A stretch of DNA of 64,000 nucleotides, from assembly GCA_025642065.1 (NCBI GenBank), contig JAODUP010000574.1, positions 186,001 to 250,000 of the forward strand, read 5' to 3'. Below, piece after piece: positions 22,901-37,900 of this stretch. The stretch comes from Paralvinella palmiformis. Taxonomy: Eukaryota; Annelida; Polychaeta; Terebellida; Alvinellidae. Made by a program: the position numbers and the translations under genes. Each line of letters begins with the position of its first letter. Positions within the stretch are counted from its first letter, which is position 1. Under the pieces are notes generated by a model that made no database searches, had not been told where the DNA came from, and saw nothing but the letters and a program-made list of their open reading frames with translations.

Positions 22901-25900
22901 GGGTTCAAGTGACGTCATCATTCAGGAGTTTCCGGTCTCTGTCTAGCTTCAAAATGGTGGTGCCCACAGGCCATTAAATGTCGCTTAATAAGCACTTTGA
23001 ACTGGATTATTTAATGTGTGGATGATCGTTTTCACATTTTGACACCATTTATGATATTTGTGAACATAGGTGTATTAGTCCTGAAAATTTGAAATGATGG
23101 TAGACTTCCTTTAATAAACTAAATACTGGAATTTGTGAATATTTAAGTGTGTAGTGACCAGGGTTGGCAGGTTTTTTACACATGTTTTAACAATGCTTAT
23201 TAACATAATGTAAAACAGGTACAATGATAACATTAAACAACATCTACTACAATGAGACATTTATACATAAACACCAATTGAGTAAATCTTATTGCAAGGC
23301 AATTAGACACTGGTAATGACTTGATAGCTATGAAAGACGACAGTTTCATCGCCTCACTGATATACTATCAGGTACACAGATCACCTTTTCCATCTACATT
23401 TTTCACCAATGTTGCTATCAAACTCATGCCAATTATTTGGTAGAGGGCCCTCATATCCTATGGAGTCCCAATTGACTTTCTAGAATTTGCTATCATGTCC
23501 AGCTTCATCAGCATCAATTGAGTGAATATTTTCCAATTTGGGAAATATTTGCACTAAAGTGTGCAATAAAATGTGTTTCAAACTCTTGAGCAAGGACACT
23601 ATCACCTATATGTTTTTAGTGGCATGCAATAAGACTTATACCAGGGTTGTTTGATTTAAATCTCTCTAAAAAAATCATTGGTTTTGATTTATTTTTAAAT
23701 CGGATTTTATTCATGATTTTTTCACAATTTGGCTGTGATTTAATACACAATAATGACCAATTGTGATTTTGATATATTTTAAATTTATTTTTGCCAATTT
23801 AATCCTATACTAGTCATTGTCAGTTGTTAAATAATAATTAGCTATTGGCAGATTTTAGTCATTTCACACCTGAACACTCAGGGAATCCAATGACAATACA
23901 GATCCATGCTATAAAGACATATAGCATATACACTGTATAGCGCCGGCTGTTCATTTAGTTTTAGAGTAGGAGGAGACTGAACTAGAGTAGTAGGAGAACA
24001 TATTTAGCATCGGGTGCCGCCTGTTAGTGGACCTTCATAACCACAGCATATCCAATTAGAATATGACACATCCCCAACATTAATTTGGATAATAACCCAT
24101 CCAACTGGAGATGAGCCTTTACTTCTATAACCACACAATAGACTGACAGGTGAAGCCACATACGGTAGCCACTCTGCTTCCATGTGGTGAATTTGTGGAT
24201 GATCTGACACACGAAGTCACACCTTTTCTATATATTTATGGGATTATTGAGTTAGTGTTACTTGTTAGTCTGTCTAGTGCTGAAATTGATGCTGCTTTAG
24301 AATTCTGCAGTCAGAATTACTCATCGTGCCTTTTAGCGATAATACAATTTCCATAGTCAAAGTGACTCATTCAAGCCATACATGTTTGCTGATGAGATAA
24401 TTCAATCAGTATCACCCCTCACTTGGTGGGAATCACAGAAAGGCCGTTTAGATAATTCCATGTTACACTTTGTCGCCACTTGGTGGGAATCACAGAAAGG
24501 CCGTTTAGATAATTCCATGTTAACACTTTGTCGCCAGGTGCTTGGTGTGATGTGGAACGCATTTTTTCTACAATTGGTATAGTACATTCCAAACTGAGGA
24601 GCAGACAAGGCAGGAACACTTTATATACAAACTGTTAAACCAACGTTGTTGAACCGACTATAAATAGATCTATAAAAGTATAATATATATGTGAACATAA
24701 TAATGATTTCATTTTTAAAAGATATAAAAAGGTCTTCATTCGTTTTGTGTGTTAGGAAATGTTTGAATGTTTTTTGCAACCCTGACTTGTACAGTTGGCT
24801 TATAATGTATGTTGTTTTACAGTAGTTTATGGTTATTAACAGTTTTTTACAATGTAATTTTTACAGTAAAAACAACAACCCTGGTAGTGACATTATCCAT
24901 AGGATTAAAAAAAGTAATAAATTTATAATCTACTTCGCTATAATCTATTTTGCTATAAAGTTGCGCATAGCTTTTTAAAAGAAATATTTGTTCTTATAAA
25001 AGAATTGTATTATTTTTTTTGAGGGGGGGGGTACTGGTGTGCAGTAAAAAATGTTAGGACATGTTCATCTCTTACCTCTGTTCAGTCAACTGGTTCATCC
25101 ACACCTCAGTGGCATCCTCATTTAGCATAAAGTGAAAATGTGTTTATCTAACTCTAAGTGACACTGATATGAAGACAGACTTCTAGAAACATTGAAACAG
25201 ACATCACTTTATAGAGATGGAGTACGAATGTCCCATCACGTAATATGAGATGTAATAATGTCATCTGTTTTGTTTAATATTTACATGGACGTGTAAAACC
25301 AATAGAACTCTTATTCAACTTGTAATGAGAGTTATATTGGTTTTACTTTTAGTATGAATGGCATGATGGTAAATAATTTTTATGTATACAGATCGTACCT
25401 GTATCAATATCATAACTCCCTCAGCTCTGTAGGAACTTCTTGATATCTACGCAGAGTCTGCTGCTAAAAATATAATTTCTTTAATCAGAAAAAGACGAGA
25501 GAGTGTGTGCTTCAAGCCAAACTCATTGAATACTTTATTTGTAGCCACTCGCTGTCTTATTATTGAGCCTCCGTCTTTTTTGTCTAGTAATAAATATTAA
25601 AGGTGACAAACATGAGGATGATGATAATATAAGGAGACATATTCAAGAGGAAATATCAGTAAGTTGAAAATATTCTTTGAGTATTAAAGTGAAACAATAA
25701 TGCTTATGGTTGTTATTTGTAGTCAAAGTATAAACAGTATTCATACAAGTACATTGTAGTAGCCTTTAATATTATCTACATACAATTGTTTCGTAGTACT
25801 AATATAACTGCCTCTATGGCCAAGTGGGTAAGAGCGTGGCATTTTGATGGTTATGCTGTGCCTGGGGTTCGAACTATAGTAGTAATAGTAGGAAGAGTTT

Positions 25901-28900
25901 TTCATCCGACCAGGCCTAGCTGATAGTGAGTTGGACCACAGATCACTACCACCTGAGTTTGAATCTCGGCGTAGGCATATCTGAAGGGAGTTTCGTCTTT
26001 GACTTTGCTTCATTACCTTTGGAAGTTGCTCAGCCCATTTAGCCTACTCTGTGCACAAAGGTGGCCGTAAAACATCATTCATCATCTCCCAAATATGTCA
26101 TCTATTGTAAATTCTAAATTTATTTAGAATTAGTCCCCATAGTGAAGCAGTATATTAAGGACGATATGCATCTCCCTCAATTGAGGTAGCTAAGCCACAT
26201 AAAATAATTTCGGCGATTAATATAGTAATAACATAGACTCATTTGAGGTGCTGGCTCATAATTGTGTTCATAGTTTTAAAACACGTATTCATGAGTATTT
26301 TAAAATATGTATTTGACCACAATTACATATAAGTACATTTTCATCAACTCTGGATATGTATATATAGATCGGGAACTTTACTTTGATAAAGATACAGGTA
26401 TATTGTTTTGTTGTATCGATTATCACAGTGTGTGAAAATTAAATGTCCATCAGCACTAGGCAAATATTATTACTGACTCTTCAGCAACTTCTCTGTGATT
26501 TGCAGCTGCTTCTTACATCATAATTTCTAACTTTGGTTACAGCAAGCTGCATGCATAAATACAACTATGCACAGCAACATCTTGCTAAAAAATTGTCTTT
26601 ACTGACGCCATATTGCACAACTGTTGCTTTATTTAATAGTAATTTGTGTAAAACAATTTGACATCAGCCACTCTATAATGCCTCCAGCTGGAAGGCATGG
26701 GCAATTCCATGATTTGTCATCTGGTCACTGATTTAACAAAATACAAATGATTACTGTAATCATGTTTGATGCCAAACGGCCATCATTATAACGTGTTTAA
26801 ATATAATGCAGGTAGGCCAAAGAATGAAATAAGCTCACACTTTTATCAACCTGCAGTGATGATGTACTAAACGTCATACCACTCCTGCAAGATTCTTGGT
26901 AGCCCTAACCTCTTTGGCTGTATGGCAACCAATTTTTCTGTTTATTCTAAGCAGAATACAAAAATGTATCCGATGTCACCAAACATGACCTTCCATGAAC
27001 AGAGAGTTCAGGTAGTGCAGCTTGCAACAAAACGCCAGGATGGGGTTCAAATCTGTGTTATCTACACCTGTGGATTGTTTCATCTGATAATTTCATTTCT
27101 CTCAAGAACAGTCGGGCACCTCAGTGGTCTAGTTGGATGATTTCTTGTGGTTACACAACAACAATACCAATAGCTGTTGTTTTTCTGCATTGCCCAGAAA
27201 GGGCTTCTGAAAATTAACAAGTAAGTTTCATATATGCCGGGTGTTATATACCAATCGCACTCGACAAAGAAAACAATATTGTCAAAGAAATATTGGAATA
27301 TATTGACTCTTGCTACCAACAGTGGCCATCTGTTGATCTTAGAATTTACACTGAGGTTGCCAGAAAGATGCAGATATCAAGCAACTGGCTGACATTCTCG
27401 GATCAGCCGATGTCAGGTAGCAGGTGCAAGAACAAAATTAATGCACAAACGAGGTCACATCTAAGATCTTGCCATCTCGTGAATTTGACGATTTGAAACG
27501 TCATTTCATTGCCATTCAACAACACATATCAGAGTGTTATTTTGTCTTTAGCAATTTTATACATATAGTGATACCTTATAGATATAGGTCATTTCACTGG
27601 CTACTAATATTGTTTCATTGCCATTCAAAAAGCATAAATCAGAGGTCTATTTTGTTTTTGGTTATTTTAAGCATATAGTAATACTTTATAGATATCAAAC
27701 TATCAACTAACAATAGCACAGTAAACTAATATTAAATCTGGGATCTTAAATTTCCCACATTACATAGTTTACACATTAAAATTGTGAAATATTTGTACTG
27801 ATTACTCAATTCAATTAATTTACTTCAAAATATAAAAAATACCTTATCCATGTGTTAGAGTGAAGTAAATAGTATACATAAAATTAGAACTATTAACAAT
27901 AGGGGATCTTTGACTATCCAGCACATGAGCCAGAAAGGTAATAAAGCAGACTAGAAACAATGTATTCTATCGATGAACTGCTGAAAGTACTTATAAGATG
28001 AATGTGAACTTGTGATATGAAATACTCATTACTTGTACTTAGGTACAACTAAGAAGTACTTCCAAGTAGTATCATCATAAACACCGCAGCATTAAAATAC
28101 TGCAGTGAGTATGCACATGATAACTGCCAAGATTATTTAATCCGATGCTGTAATTAGTGACATGATCACAAAGACTTGTTGTTAGTATAGAGATATGTGA
28201 GCGTGTGTAATTGAACGGAACAGGTAAATGAGTCCACACAAAGAAAGACCATAGAAGTCACATCAAAGGAAAAGACAAAACAGAGGTCTTTTATACACAA
28301 AATATGATTCCTAATTGCAATAAATAAAACATATGTAATAGTTGTGAATTAACAAACTGAATCAAACTTGTGTATAAGTTATGGCTGTTTGTTATGTTTT
28401 TTAACATGGGAATTACAAACTGTGTAAATGAGTTCAAATTATTTCGAAAAATATAATCGGTCAGTGGCGGATTTCATGCCACTTCGCGTAAAATGTACTG
28501 TCATGGATCCCACAAATTGGAGTCCAAGGTCTAACTGTGTTATATCCGATTTCTTGTTATTGTAGACTGTGTTATAATGGGGGTCTACTGTATATAGATT
28601 CAATTACTGGAGAAGACGCTAGTTCAAGCTGCCAGTGTCTAATGATGATTATATTTGTGATCATGTGATAGGCATGTTAATTTAGACGTGCAATGGTGCG
28701 CAAGAGCAATCGTGTGCCTCAGAAATGGAGCCCTGTATCATGCCATACTAATTAGATTGATTAAATAAATGGGACCAAATGTGATATGTACATATATTAT
28801 TAATATACAAAAACGAATAGAAGTAGCTTGCTATAATTCTACGTAGAGTTCATCTCGGTCTGTTTATGTGATTGTCAGGTCTACTACTCTTATTAACAGT

Positions 28901-31900
28901 AGCCGTATTCAATAATAATTCAGTAATAATTGATCAGCAAAGTATTCCGACCGTATTCAGACACTGGACACTTTCTGACCTTATTCAGAGAGTGGACACA
29001 TTCTGACCTTATTCAGACAGTGGACATATTCTGACCTTATTCAGAAAGTGGGCATATTCTGACCTTATTAAGACAGGGCATATTCTGACCTTATTCAGAC
29101 AGTGGGCATATTCTGACCTTATTCAAACACTGGACACATTCTGACCTTATTCAGACAGTGGGCATATTCTGATCTTATTCAGACATTGGGCATATTCTGA
29201 CCTTATTCAGACATTGGGCATATTCTGATCTTATTCAGACAGTGGGTATATTTTGACTGTATTCAGACCGTGGGCATATTCAGTCACCTTTTTACTCCCA
29301 CTCAGGAAATTAACCCAGTGTCACTTATTTTATGGCAACATGTCACTTGAGTAGTAATTTTAAATCATGTGCAGGATTAAATGAAGCCATTGGCAATGCT
29401 TGGTTGGCCACAGCAAAGGGAAGAGTTGTTTCTGATTGTCCAATTGATTGATTGATTGATTTTATTTATTCCACATCATATACATATAATGATTATTTTA
29501 GATGTCACAGTAGCATGTAAATATCACAAATAATATGTACTAATAATAAAGAAAAGGTTGACACTAAAAGTCAATGCTAACAATAACATTTCCTAAACAT
29601 ATATCAAAGATATAAGATATCGGCAAATTAGTAACTGACCAACTAAATAATAATATATACCAATAGTTAATGTATAGTTATGACACAAATAAAGTTTTGT
29701 TGGTAAAACATTTTCTCAAGAAATAACTTTTTACGGTTTAATTCCTATCATCATGTTTAAAGGAATTAGAACAATACTATTATACTCAAAACCTACCTTA
29801 CTATGGCTCTTATAGCATGGGATATTAAGAGTAGACACTATTCCTTGTATTGTGAGAGTGAGCCATACGATGAAAACACTTTAAATAATTGAAGATATTC
29901 TACATTATATTGACTCTGTTTTCTACAGTAACCCAAGAAAGTTTGTTTTTAAATAAAGACAACCAATATGACAACTGGGATGTGAATCTAATAATTTTGT
30001 ACCAAAAATGGCACCCATAGTCAAGGAGGAGAGGGTTTACAGGAAGTTTTCTTACTCATCTCATGCCTTGAACTAACTTATGATGATATATTGTAGACAC
30101 AAATGAACAGAAAATATCAATCAATTATATAATAGATTATCTCAAATATTGTCATCACATGTATTATTGCAATTAGTGTATCAGTAGACATGTTAAAAGT
30201 TCACATCATTCTAACTTTTTGTGTATATCTGAGTTACTTATTTATACATTTGTGGGCCAATGTAGCTTTTCTTAGACAAATAATTAACTTCATTATGTTG
30301 AACTGGTGCAAAAGATTCTGGAATTGTTTTGCATAATTATTGCATTATCACTAACCTAGTGACATGCATACACAATTAGACCCAATAAATGACCAGTTGA
30401 TGGCTCACAATTTGTCAGAATCTTTTTTGGTTTAATTTCGTAATCAATAAAATTATTTATCAGCAGAATATCAAGCTCATAAACCTTGATATTTCTAATA
30501 CACACCAGAGTTCACATAACTGTGAAGAAGTGTTGACCATGAAGATGTCTCTTAAAAAGGCCTGAATTGTAAAATGCCTTGGTAAAGGCCTGTAACTTTT
30601 ACCAAATACCCCCAAAGTACTTGAATTATACCTAAACAGATTTTTTTGGTTAAATTGTAAGTAAACTTCTCTCTATATTTACCTTTTTAATCATTGTTTT
30701 GAAAAATAAGCGACATAAAAATGAATGGAATATTTGTCTTTGGTGCCTATTTATAATTATATAGATTAAAAAGGATTGGGTATGGCACAGAATGGTCTAA
30801 TAGTCTGTGTGCAGTAATGCATTTGGTTGTTTATTTAAGGTCACAGGAAAAGGTTTCCAAAATTAGTCAGAATATTAGTGTTATATATTAAAATCAGTTT
30901 CAGTCAGAGATATATTTAATTTTTTCCTGGAAATAAAGTTAACACGGTTTTAAAATGTGAAGTCATCTTTGCCAAACAAAAACCCCAAACATTTCATGTG
31001 GCCTTGTTTAACTTGTGTTAAGTGTTCCATGTTGTCTAAAAATAAAATGGTGTGTTGTGTCGCATACAATTGTGTAAAGATACATACATCAAACACCAAT
31101 GATTAACTGATCATATCCAATGTTTAAGTGCCATCAAAACCTGGCCCGAAACAACAACCTGTACAAAATTTCCCACAAAATGGCTAAAAAGACAGACAGA
31201 GGGTGGCACATCCATGTATAGACTAGTATAGGTCACATATGGGAGACCCCCATGCATTCACCGGGCTCCTGTGTACAGACAAATACCACTTTATTTTAAA
31301 TCAAATTAAGTTGTAGGGCTTGATATCCCTGAGAATGTCAAAACTTTTGTCGGAATCTGACATTTTGTCTGTCAACTGGTTAGAATGCTTGTAAACAAGC
31401 CGTGGCACTATGTGATGTTTGGCAAAGATGACGTCACCCTTAGCGAGTGTAGTACACACTAACAATGGGTTGTGAAAGTTTGGAAATTTGGGGATCATTT
31501 TAATGGAAATATGATAGCTGTTGGTTAGAATTGTTTTGGTAGTTTATCTGATGGGGAATAAAGTAATTGTTTGTTATGTTATATTTATCATCATCTTGTA
31601 GCAGCCATAATTATTATGTCATCAACACTGGCCTGCTACATCTGTACAAATACCCTGCCATAAAGACCACATATCTGAATTCCTGTCACAATTTTAATTT
31701 GTTTCTGATAAACACACGCACACACGTTTTGCTTTCGCTATTTTTTATTTACGGCAGCGATCTGTTTGTAATATTGATCAGTTTACGAATGTTCTTTATC
31801 TCTTCTTGCAGCTTATATCCTGCGTACAGCTGGCTAAACGGAATGGCAGAGATGAAATTAAGAGGGTCGGCGACTTCAAAGAGTTTAAGAAATATCTCCG

Positions 31901-34900
31901 AACTCACAACAATGTTCTCGTTGTGTTTTCCAAGTCAGGTAATTGTAGCATTGATCCTTATCTGACTCGCCTGTATTCTTGAGTTACTTCAGTAAGTGAG
32001 TGTTTGGGAGATTAATTAATAATTTTCATTTAGTAATGTAAATACCTATTTAGACTATTCTGGTTAATTGTCCAGAGCTTCAGAAATAGTACTAGTAATA
32101 GTAATATGATGTTTTGCAAATTAATCGAGAGCTTTGACATTTGGCTACAGTTTGAGAACATGTAATCAGTGGTGCTTTCCTGTGACTTGTACAGGTGACT
32201 AGAGTTCAGGAGGCTGTCACAAAATTAACAGTATTAGTCTCTTAATTTTAATTTAACAAATAAGAACCTGTGGCAACTGAAATCCTGATTTTATTGACCC
32301 AATGTACAATTCTTTCTAGATGTTTGGCTATCTGTCACTCACCTCATGAAGAGGTGCAGAGGATAGTGATGAGGGTCTTGTGTATTATCTATAATTCTGA
32401 AGTACACAACTCTTCCAAATGGGATTAATATCAGAGCTGTCAGTCTGCTATTCCAGGTTTCCTATACCTTGTTGTCTGCCCGACCTCCCCCCAAGGTGAT
32501 CATTCACCAACTGGGATCTGTGGCTTGGTGTATTGTTACCATGACAAAATAAATTAATTGATAATGATAGTGTGTCAGGTTTTAGGCATTTTATAATAAA
32601 ATTTAGTGCCGATAATAACATATTAGTGTCTCTGAGACGCTGTATACTTTGTAGGTCACTTGGCCTATTTAGCCTACCATGTGCACAAAAGTGGCCGCAA
32701 ATCATCATCATCTGAGACACTGTATATGGTCATAGTGGATATCTGTAGATTATAATTACATATATTATTTTTGACCAATGTATTAACATGTATGAACATG
32801 TCAAATCAGTATGATAAGTTGCCTACTACCATCTTAAGAACATCTACTGTTTAAAAACATTCTTGTCACAATCAGCACTTTTAACTGTAGTTCATGCCTT
32901 TGTTACATCTGTATAGACTATTGTAACTCCCTGTCATATGGCATATCTGATTATAACATTAATCGCCTTCAGCGAATTCAGAATAGTGCAGGGAGGATTA
33001 TAATGTATGTCCCACAAATTCTTTTTTAATTTCAATGGTCCTCAGAGATGCTTCAGACATGCTGTGATCTCATTTTAAAATGATATTTGCATACTTTTAA
33101 ATTATGTATTTTTTAAATAATCTTATTTGTCGATATTACTCAAAAGAAGTCACTGTTCTTATTTGAGTTTGCATTTATTGTCATCATTTGAAACTGAGCT
33201 AGTGGTAAATCAAAACTTACCAAAATAAACTCTGTGAATGAGTGACAAAAAATCAATACAAGAACACCAAAAAGCACACTATATTCTTCGGCAAATCTGT
33301 GCAAAGTACAACGAAAATGTTATGAACTGACTCGGTACCATTAATACCAGTGTATGTTTGATTCGGTACAGTTAGGTATGTGCTAAAATGCCGAAAAATA
33401 GGGATCGATGATTGTTGAATGGTCCTTGGACATTTAGACTGACATTATAATGACAATTTTCTGTAACATACAAATAACTGCCTCTAGGTTCATGGATAGA
33501 GGATGAGACTATTTACTTATGGCTAGGGTCATTCTGTACTGGAGGTCACAGGTTTGTGCCTCAGCTGTGACACTATAGTACGAGGAGTTTTTCATCCAGC
33601 CAGGCAACTGGTAAGGTTTTCTCCACCGAACATGCCATATATTCTAAATTTATTTAGAATTAGTCTCCGTGGGGAAGCTATAAATTACAGACCATATGTG
33701 TCTCCCTCATATGAGGTTGCCAGCCATGTTAAAAACTGCCATTTCGGCTATTATTATTATCTATTATCTCTTGAAAAATTTAAATCCATTCTGAAAACAC
33801 ACCTGTTCAAGATTGCTTTCACAGATAAATAATAATTTAAAACTCTTATGTGGCTTCTACAGACATATTTGGTGACGTCATAAACTGCCTAAACCTTTAT
33901 TCACTATATCTTGTGATTAAAATTTGTTGACTTTCACTTTTGATCTATTTTGGTTAGAACCAATTGTGGATTATCATTATATCAGAATTAATATATTTAT
34001 ATATTTTAAACATTAATGTAAAATAATATTTTATGTTAGTCTCTCTTACATTTTTTCTAATTCAGTAATAACAGAAATAATTTGGAGGTATATTTTATTC
34101 AGTAAACATAACAGACTCTCACATCTTTCACATGTATACAATTAAATCAGTCCATTAGATATGTCAATCATCAATAACCTAAATCACAAAGTCCTTGGAG
34201 TATCCTCTCAGCCCATTTAGCCTATCTTGTGTATGAAAGTGGCCATAAAACATCAATCATCATCATCATCATCTTGGTGTATCCTCTGACAAAATACCAT
34301 CTAGGCTGTTTTAGTCATTAAACTAACCATGATGTGTAACTATTATTTAATATAAGATGGATTAATAGAATCAGATTAGCAGATATCTTGCCATGTGGAT
34401 GATCATTAAGTGAAGCCACTATCACTGTATGTATGGTTAACAAGAGATAAACACCAGTACCAACCCAAGAAGGCAGTGTCTTCCTTGTCATCTAATTAGT
34501 GAATTAGTACTGCCCCCATAGCTCTAGAAACAAATGGCAGACTAATCAAGTCAATTGATTTTGGCTACAAACAATACCAGTGTATAATTACCATGGTCTA
34601 ATAATGAGGATCTAACTTATTGTATAATAATTTTAATATGACAATTATATTAATAACATATTAATAATTTAAGCCATTCTAAAAACTACTTTTCAGGTAT
34701 ATATATATTGGAAAATATATGTCACAAATTTGTTGGCTATGCCAATATTTATAGTTAAACAATTATGGTTTTGACAGTTTATGATGATATCATGTACTAT
34801 TACGATTACATTCATTCTGGATGTAATCGATTACATTGTAAAGTAATCATGATTACAATGTATATAACACAAACATTAATGTGATTCTTCATCAATCTTC

Positions 34901-37900
34901 ACTCGGTTACATATATAATAATACAGTATTTACATGTTGCTTTTTAAGAATCAGATCCATCGGTGTTAGAAAGAAGTCATGCATGATTGTTGACTATGTG
35001 ACTAGTTAGGGCTTAACTATGTGAAAACAACACAAGTTAATCTGACATGCCTGTTTATATGACTGATAACAGTGGCAACATCTGAAGCAGTGTTTCAACA
35101 CATTTTCCTTTCATGTTCATAGAACAAATAAACTGACAAATCATCATGTATATAAATATGATAGCAGTCCGTCAAAAGGGTAAATCAGTTAACTTTTGCC
35201 TTACATACCAAACCATATCTCTGGCATGATAAATAATCTTATGTAATCATGAAAGTATTCGTTGATTACGATTACATTTGCAATGTAATCAATTACGATT
35301 ATATTGGATCTGGAAATAGCGATTACAATTACCTGAGATCATGTAATCGATTAAAATCGATTACGATTACCCCAACCTTGATCTCAATACATGCACAGAC
35401 ATTCACATGCACCAAATAGGCTGGTGTGACTTGTGCTGAGACTAAACAATATATTCAACTCATCAAACCATACTCAGTAAGTTGATTTGCTGCATGAGGA
35501 AAGAGACTCAGAATGGTTTGTTGGTTGAGACACAATATAAATGTTTTCTGTTATCATTATTATAGTTGATGATAATATTATTTATTTTTTAGAGAAAGCC
35601 GTCACAGACTGGAAGTTATTAGCCGATGTAGCGCTAGAGATGAGAGGACAGGCTACTATTTTGTTTATTGATTGTGGGTAAGTGACAGATAGAATTAGAT
35701 AAAATGGGTTGATAAACGTATTTACACGTTCCGACAAGTTCTGGAAAATGCTAATTTTATCCTGGAAATGTCCTGGAAAATAATATTTCTTTGGCTGTAG
35801 GAACCAATGTGGGCGTTGATTTAATCTAATTGATTAAATCATTGATTAAAAAAAATTCAGATTATGCTTGATTTAACTGTATATAATTGCTTTGTTTTAA
35901 ATGCTAAGAATGAAATATTCAGCGTATTGGGTATATTATGATATTCCACATATTTATTTATTTTCAGAATTACATATTATTTCTTATGAAACTCTCAAGA
36001 ATGTTGAAAAAATTTAACTAATCAGTTTGATCGAAAAGATCTGATTTAATCAACCGTGGTAGGAACCCTGATTTACTGATATATTACACCCAATAAAGTG
36101 GCTACAGATGTAACTAATGATTTGAACTTGATATTGAAGTGTGTAATAAACATTTCGCTAATTAATTATTTGTTTTAATGGGCTGTATGAAAAACAGATT
36201 ATCGTTTTTCAGGAAATGTGTTTATTGTTTACATGAAATGTTTACATTCTGCTGTTTGTATGTTTGCAGTGATGATAAGAAATTGTGTAAGAAACTCAAG
36301 ATTTCTCCATCAAATGTAGAACTGAAGCATTATCAGTAAGTAGATTGTACGTGTATGCATGGAATTTGCTGATTTATGTCATGTATGTCACATATTTTAA
36401 AGCAACTATAGTTTGTTTAGAAAGTAGTATATTTTTATTTATTGATTAGTCAACAAGTGTTATGTTAATTATGCACAGAGAATTTATTTAGATACAGTGA
36501 GTTTCTATATAATCCAGACATGTTTAATTAAACAATCTGAAGTACTACTAATAATAATAATATGTGACATTTATAAAGCGCCCTAGACAGCTGCTCTAAG
36601 GTGCTTTACAATATTATTATCCCTGACTCAGACCTGTTTACACCAGCACATATCTCAACTCCCAATGGAGCATACAACATGTGCTGCCATTATAGGTGTA
36701 AAGCATTACTCAGCCATCGCATCCTGTCAGATTATTAGATGAGTTAAGTGGGACATTCTGGGGTATAAGTCTGGGTGAGTGAACCAGTTGCCACATGATG
36801 GCATTTCAGCTCATGGAGCCTCGAACTTGCAACGATTCGGCTACGAGTCCTACTAACTGTGCTATCACAGCTCTCCAATCCTCAATTTATTTTTTTCTGT
36901 ACTAATTTCACCTTTTAAATATCATATATTTAAATTTCATTCTGTGGCATGGATAAAAATAGGTTATATACTAACCGTTACATTTTTGGATGCAGGTGGA
37001 AAAAGTATGTGTTTATTTCCATCCTTATAAACTACCCTTTGCACATGACACAGATATCTAGAACTAAGATATGTTGTTTCAACTACCCGATCTGAACACA
37101 GAGAAACAATAACAAAAGGGACTAAAGCTTTACCTGAGAAAGCAATTAACGAATAATACACAAACTCCAATATCATTCGTGTATTAACTTCTTTGATCAT
37201 CAAAACAGCGCATATTTCATGAAATCAGAGGAATTTTTCAATGGCCCTCTGCATTCAGTTATATAAGTAACCTGTATTGGACATTATGTTTTATTCAGTA
37301 TGCTATATTTGTGACTCGTCATATCAAAGGGTCTAGCTCAGTAACTGTATAGCAAGGTCTCTCAATAATTGCCTGTACATGACAGAATTTGTCAGACTGA
37401 TGCTAGAGAGATTAATATGATTAATAGGCCCACTTAATTCATCTAGGGGAGTAGACTTATACCCCAGAATAGGCCCACTTAATTCATCTAGGGGAGTAGA
37501 CTTACACCCCCAGAATAGACCCACTTAACTCATCTAGGGGAGTAGACTTATACCCCAGAATAGGCCCACTTAACTCATCTACTCATTTAGGGGAGTGGGT
37601 TTATACCCCAGAATATGCCCACTTGGCTCATCTAATCATCTAGGGCAGTGGGTTTATACCCTAGAATAGGCCCACTTAACTCATCTAATCATCTAGGGGA
37701 GTGGGTTTATACCCCAGAATAGGCCCACTTAACTCATCTAATCATCTAGGGAAGTGGACTTATACCCCAGAATAGACCCACTTAACTCATCTACTTATTT
37801 AGGGGAGTGGGTTTATACCCCAGAATATGCCCACTTGGCTCATCTAATCATCTAGGGCAGTGGGTTTATACTCCAGAATAGGCCCACTTAACTCATCTAA

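Larger units (their letters stand above)
19996..31811 (+). other. Intron 1 of the PDIA5-like gene
   Basis: This 11.8-kb intron is the longest in the gene. It contains inverted GCCCATTCGCCACT-type arms (20,335-20,872), hAT fragments (21,480-21,770 and 24,380-24,650), a family D repeat, a nested SINE pair (25,806-26,223), a 28-bp minisatellite (28,945-29,285) and a pogo-like terminus near 28,460-28,600. Stretches 29,480-31,800 and most of 26,230-28,200 show nothing else that I can name. Confidence 0.75.

Noticed and set aside
25806..25880. tRNA gene candidate at the head of SINE B
   Set aside because: The acceptor stem does not pair and the sequence continues into the conserved SINE B body.
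26922..27496. Two plus-strand frames (72 and 67 codons) with protein-like composition
   Set aside because: I could not match them to any family; they may be a decayed transposon, but the evidence is too weak to annotate.
28945..29285. Regular 28-bp repeats resembling a CRISPR array
   Set aside because: There are no unique spacers: the whole unit repeats in tandem, and the context is an animal intron.
31567..31965. 132-codon frame overlapping exon 2
   Set aside because: It is in another frame than exon 2, has no domain, and starts in intron 1.
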